From assembly GCA_021837305.1 (NCBI GenBank), contig JAKBGV010000007.1, positions 1 through 39,322 on the forward strand: 39,322 bases of DNA. Direction: 5' to 3'. A model generated the notes under the pieces. The model did no database searches. It was not told the origin of the DNA and saw nothing but the letters and a program-made list of their open reading frames with translations. This DNA is from Actinomycetes bacterium. Lineage in GTDB: Bacteria; Actinomycetota; Acidimicrobiia; Acidimicrobiales; RAAP-2. This document shows positions 31,843 through 39,322 of the stretch, one piece after another; within the stretch, counting starts at the first letter, position 1, and each line of letters begins with the position of its first letter. The translations under genes and the position numbers were made by a program.

Positions 31843-33764
31843 CGATGGGGCCGATGCGCGCGATGCACGGGGCCGCGGCGCCGCCGCGCACGAGCAAGGA
31901 CGTGCGCTCCACGCTACGCCGGCTGTTGCGTCGCCTGCGCCCCGAGCGCTGGCGACTGCTCGGCGCGCTCGTGCTCGGCGTCACCTCGGTCGCCTTCATG
32001 GTCTCGGGGCCGCAGATCCTCGGCAACGCGACCAACGTCTTGTTTGACGGGATCATCGCCAAGCGGCTGCCCGCGGGCTACACGATGGCCCAGACGCTGC
32101 ACTACCTGCGCAGCCACGGACACGCCCAGACGGCTGCGATGATCGCCGGGCTCCACCTGACCCCCGGGGCCGGCGTGAACATCACCCGCATGGGTGTGAT
32201 CCTCGGGGTCGCCGCGCTCGTCTACCTCGGCGGGGCCGGCTTCAGCTACCTCCAGGGCTTCACGATGGCCGGTGTGACCCAACGCACGATGTCGGGACTG
32301 CGGCGCGAGGTCGAGGCCAAGATGAGCCGCCTGCCCTTGCGCTACTTCGACAGCCACCCCCATGGCGACGTGCTGAGCCGCGTCACCAACGACATCGACA
32401 ACCTCACCACGACGATCCAACAGGGACTCAGCCAGCTACTGACGTCGTTCCTGACGATCATCGGCGTGCTCTCGATGATGCTCTGGATCTCGCCGTTGCT
32501 CGCCGTCGTGGCCATCGTGACGATCCCCCTCGCCTTCGTCATCACGTTCGTGATCGCTCGTCGGTCCCAGGTCCAGTTCGCCGCCCAGTGGCGCCAGACC
32601 GGGACGCTGAACGGCCTCGTCGAGGAGACCCACAGCGGACACGAGCTCGTGCAGGTCTTCGGGCGCCGCGAGGCCACCATCGACGAGTTCAACGACCAGA
32701 ACCATCGGCTCTACCGCTCGAGCTTCCGCGCCCAGTTCCTCTCGGGGATCGTCCAACCATCGGTCCAGTTCATCTCGAACGTCAACTACGTCGTCATCGC
32801 CGTCGTCGGCGGCTACCGGGTCGCGACGGGTCTGCTCTCCCTCGGCGCGGTCACCGCCTTCATCCAGTACTCGCGCCAGTTCACGATGCCCATCATGCAG
32901 ATCGCCGGCCAGATGAACCTGCTGCAGTCCGGGCTCGCGTCCGCCGAGCGGGTCTTTGAGTTCCTCGACGCCGACGAGGAGTCGCCCGAGGTGTTGACCT
33001 CGAACGTCGCGCCGCCGCACGAGCGCGGTGGGCGCGTGACGTTGGAGCACGTCTCGTTCCGCTACGAACCCGAGCACCCGCTCATCGACGACTTCAGTCT
33101 GGACGTGGCCCCGGGCGAGACGGTGGCGCTCGTGGGACCGACCGGCGCGGGCAAGACGACGGTCGTCAACCTGCTCGTGCGCTTCTATGAGATCGACGGT
33201 GGACGGATCCTGCTCAATGGCGTCGACTACCGGGACCTCAGGCGCGACGAGGTGCGGCGGGCCTTCGGGATGGTGCTCCAGGACACGTGGGTCTTCGCCG
33301 GCACGATCCGCGACAACATCGCCTACGGACGACCCGAGGCGAGTGACGACGAGGTCATCGAGGCCGCGCGCGCCGCCCACGTCGACAACTTCGTGCGCAC
33401 CCTCCCCGACGGCTACGACACGCTGCTCGACGACGAGGCCTCCAACCTGTCCTCGGGGCAGAAGCAGTTGCTCACCATCGCGCGGGCCTTCCTCGCCGAT
33501 CAGAGCGTGCTCATCCTCGACGAGGCGACGAGCAACGTCGACACCCGCACCGAGGTCTTGATCCAAGAGGCCATGGCCCGGTTGCGCGAGGGTCGTACGA
33601 GCTTCGTCATCGCCCACCGGCTCTCGACGATCCGCCACGCCAACGTCATCTTGGTGATGGACCACGGCCGCATCGTCGAACAGGGTGGCCACGACGAGCT
33701 CATGGCCAACCAGGGGCTCTACTACACGCTCTACAACAGCCAGTTCGCGGGCGCGACGACCTGA
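31839..33764 (+). CDS. Heterodimeric ABC exporter, subunit with canonical ATP site
   Basis: 641 residues, the partner half-transporter. A 30-residue basic start (APPRTSKDVRSTLRRLLRRL) precedes the first helix. There is an extra loop of about 60 residues between helices 1 and 2 (residues about 75-125) that could sit outside the cell. The ATP-binding domain has GPTGAGKTT (about 432), the signature LSSGQ (Ser replaces the first Gly of LSGGQ), Walker B LILDEATSNVD with the catalytic Glu, and an intact switch His (VIAHRLSTI). Its Walker motifs with the partner's VSGGQ form the working site; its LSSGQ completes the partner's degenerate site. The start overlaps the partner's stop. A GC-rich hairpin 3 bp after the stop may end the operon. 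Confidence 0.94.
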   Translation: MTMGPMRAMHGAAAPPRTSKDVRSTLRRLLRRLRPERWRLLGALVLGVTSVAFMVSGPQILGNATNVLFDGIIAKRLPAGYTMAQTLHYLRSHGHAQTAAMIAGLHLTPGAGVNITRMGVILGVAALVYLGGAGFSYLQGFTMAGVTQRTMSGLRREVEAKMSRLPLRYFDSHPHGDVLSRVTNDIDNLTTTIQQGLSQLLTSFLTIIGVLSMMLWISPLLAVVAIVTIPLAFVITFVIARRSQVQFAAQWRQTGTLNGLVEETHSGHELVQVFGRREATIDEFNDQNHRLYRSSFRAQFLSGIVQPSVQFISNVNYVVIAVVGGYRVATGLLSLGAVTAFIQYSRQFTMPIMQIAGQMNLLQSGLASAERVFEFLDADEESPEVLTSNVAPPHERGGRVTLEHVSFRYEPEHPLIDDFSLDVAPGETVALVGPTGAGKTTVVNLLVRFYEIDGGRILLNGVDYRDLRRDEVRRAFGMVLQDTWVFAGTIRDNIAYGRPEASDDEVIEAARAAHVDNFVRTLPDGYDTLLDDEASNLSSGQKQLLTIARAFLADQSVLILDEATSNVDTRTEVLIQEAMARLREGRTSFVIAHRLSTIRHANVILVMDHGRIVEQGGHDELMANQGLYYTLYNSQFAGATT

Positions 33765-33767
33765 ACC

Positions 33768-33784
33768 GGCCCCGGACGGGGGCC
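33768..33784 (+). terminator. GC-rich hairpin after the ABC exporter operon
   Basis: GGCCCC (33768-33773) and GGGGCC (33779-33784) form a 6-bp stem with a 5-nt loop, three bases after the stop codon. No T-run follows, so it is at best a weak intrinsic terminator. A new -10 box begins 15 bp further on. Confidence 0.4.
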
Positions 33785-33798
33785 TCGCCCGCAGTCAC

Positions 33799-33804
33799 TA
33801 GCCT
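33799..33804 (+). promoter_or_regulatory. Candidate -10 box for the ABC-F gene
   Basis: TAGCCT ends 9 nt before the GTG at 33814, which lacks a ribosome binding site, so the transcript may have a leader of only a few bases. Confidence 0.4.
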
Positions 33805-33813
33805 GGCACCCGC

Positions 33814-38033
<4,220 letters not shown>

Positions 38034-38037
<4 letters not shown>

Positions 38038-38825
38038 TCGAGCACCTCGAGCTCGGCCTCGCGCCACTGGCCTGGCGTCTTGATCGCCTCGGCCACGCGC
38101 TTGAGCACGCCGACGAAACGATCCGGCTCGACCAGGTGCGGGAGGTGCCCGAGCCCCGGCCACTCGATGAGTCGCGCCGTGGGGACTCGTGCGCGCAACC
38201 ACGACTCGTAGTCCTCGGCGAGGGGCGACCCGTTCAGGGCAAGGTAGGGCACGTCGATCGGTCGCGTGATCGAGTCCACCAAAGCGCCGAGGCTCGCTGC
38301 GTCCAGGTCGAAGATCGGAGACCAGACGCCGAGCACCGCGGCCTGGTTGAACCGCCGCTCGCGCGCGAGACGCTCCCACTCGTCGTCGTTGAGCGCCCCG
38401 CGCATGGTCGCAAAGACCATCAGCATGATCGGCTCGAACTGAACCGGGTCGCGCAGCTGGTCTTGGAAGGGTCCAACCAGCGCCGCAAAAGCCGCGAGGT
38501 CGAGCGACTGATCGATATTGACGACGCCCGCGCAGTCGAAACGAGACGCGTAGGCCGTGGCGACGTAGCCGCCGAGCGAGTGGCCGACCACCAGTGTTCC
38601 CGTCAGTGCGAGGTGCTCGACCACCTCGTGGACGTCATCGGCCAAGGTCACGACGTCATAGGGCGCGCCATCGAAGGATTCACCGTGACCTCGTAGGTCG
38701 ACGCTCACCACGTCGAAGTTCGACGCGAGTGGCGCGAGCAGCGGGTCCCACACTCGTCGGGTGTCGGTGAGGCCGTGGATAAGCAGCAGCGATGGTCCCG
38801 AGCCGAGTCGTTCGTATGCGAGCAT
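38034..38825 (-). CDS. Alpha/beta-fold hydrolase
   Basis: 263 residues. LLLIHGLTDTRRVWDPL is the oxyanion-hole HG motif, VDLRGHGES follows, VVGHSLGGYVATAYA holds the nucleophile Ser (G-H-S-L-G), and GLGHLPHLVEPDRF supplies the catalytic His. It resembles small esterases or haloalkane-type hydrolases; substrate cannot be assigned. No signal peptide. It lies about 20 bp downstream of the thioredoxin-reductase-like gene on the same strand, so the two probably share a transcript. It is convergent with metX and their stop codons overlap. Confidence 0.93.
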
Positions 38826-38845
38826 CGTCCGGTTCTAGCAGACTT

Positions 38846-39322
38846 TCACGCGCGCACCCGATCGAGGTGGTAGCGCAGTGCGATCGCGGCGGCCGCGCCC
38901 TCGCCGACCGCTGACGCCAACTGCTTGGTCGAACCCTGGCGGACGTCGCCCGCCACGTAGACCCCCGGGAGCGACGTGCGGAACTGCTCGTCACTGAGGA
39001 CGAAGCCCTGGTCGTTTCGCTCGACGACGCCCGCGAGGAACCCGGTGTTGGGTTCGAGACCGATGAAGACGAAGGCGCCCGAGGCGGCGTGCGTGCGTAG
39101 TTCGCCCGTGGCGCGCTCGCGCAGCACCACCGCCGCGAGTTTGCCACCGGGGCCCGCTTCGAAGGCGACGACCTCGGTGCCGACCAGCACCGACATCGCC
39201 GGATGGGCGGCCACCTTGTCCTGGAGCAGACGGCTCGCGCGCACCTCGTTCGCGTACTCGACGATCGTGACGTGTGCGGCGAACTGGGTGAGGAAGAGCC
39301 CCTCTTCGAAGCCGCTGTTGCC
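38846..39322 (-). CDS. Thioredoxin-reductase-like flavoprotein, C-terminal part
   Basis: Partial gene: 158 codons are in the window and the 5' end lies beyond base 39322. The frame opens GNSGFEEGLFLTQFAAHVTI, the NAD(P)H-binding strand of class II pyridine-nucleotide disulfide reductases, where a basic residue pair after VEY/VER usually signals NADPH; here it reads IVEYANE, so the cofactor is uncertain. The C-terminal FAD motif VYVAGDVRQGSTKQLASAVGEGAAAAI is intact. The active-site CxxC region, if present, would be upstream and cannot be seen, so thioredoxin, alkyl hydroperoxide or ferredoxin reductase relatives all remain possible. Cotranscribed with the downstream hydrolase. Confidence 0.9.
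   Translation of the reverse strand, partial: GNSGFEEGLFLTQFAAHVTIVEYANEVRASRLLQDKVAAHPAMSVLVGTEVVAFEAGPGGKLAAVVLRERATGELRTHAASGAFVFIGLEPNTGFLAGVVERNDQGFVLSDEQFRTSLPGVYVAGDVRQGSTKQLASAVGEGAAAAIALRYHLDRVRA

Noticed and set aside
32436..33692. Minus-strand open frame (418 codons) opposite the second ABC half-transporter
   Set aside because: Shadow of a gene with intact Walker and signature motifs; low-complexity charged translation.

Overview
The window is 39 kb of high-GC chromosomal DNA from an actinobacterium-like organism. Third codon positions are strongly G/C, GTG starts are common, neighbouring genes overlap through ATGA or GTGA, and several TANNNT boxes lie 6-9 nt before start codons that have no ribosome binding site, which points to leaderless transcription. 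The gene set (short NAD-type 6-phosphogluconate dehydrogenase, LCP protein, DUF4232-like secreted proteins, metY-metX) would suit Acidimicrobiia, but that placement is inference. I saw no tRNA, rRNA, transposase, integrase or CRISPR array.

Layout. 1-278: nothing recognised. 279-3289 (minus): an ECF sigma factor, a membrane protein built like an anti-sigma factor and a secreted protein, possibly preceded by a small unknown gene. 3395-8343: an LCP cell-wall ligase, an MFS transporter, a short-chain dehydrogenase and a DUF1295 membrane protein. 8400-11699 (minus): a UvrD-type helicase with an HRDC domain, a long N-terminal extension and a 7-bp tandem repeat inside its coding region. 11719-14652: a hexapeptide acetyltransferase, an unknown acidic protein, a GNAT acetyltransferase and a type II haloacid dehalogenase. 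15162-17161: a DUF4232-like lipoprotein translationally coupled to a membrane or secreted protein with a neocarzinostatin-like C-terminal domain.

17396-25080 is a carbohydrate block: cupin mannose-6-phosphate isomerase, a HAD protein resembling eukaryotic phosphomannomutase, a GH130 glycoside phosphorylase-like protein, glucose-6-phosphate isomerase, 6-phosphogluconate dehydrogenase, glucose-6-phosphate dehydrogenase and a Cof-type HAD phosphatase. Together they could carry a beta-mannoside through mannose-1-P, mannose-6-P, fructose-6-P and glucose-6-P into the NADPH-forming pentose phosphate branch.

25244-29402 is a sulfur and thiamine region. A rhodanese gene has a perfect CsoR/CstR-type palindrome in its promoter. 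Divergent from it is a TPP riboswitch controlling an NCS1 (CytX-like) permease coupled to an APH-fold kinase of unknown substrate, followed by a DsrE-family protein. 29498-33764: a TetR regulator with its own operator and a heterodimeric ABC exporter whose two halves show matched degenerate and canonical ATP-site residues. 33814-38037: an ABC-F protein, then metY-metX (direct sulfhydrylation route to methionine) behind a near-consensus promoter. 38034-39322 (minus): an alpha/beta hydrolase and the C-terminal part of a thioredoxin-reductase-like flavoprotein that runs off the window.

The observations most worth following up are the riboswitch-controlled kinase, the mannoside-to-pentose-phosphate gene order, the palindrome inside the rhodanese promoter, and the frame-breaking repeat in the helicase gene.
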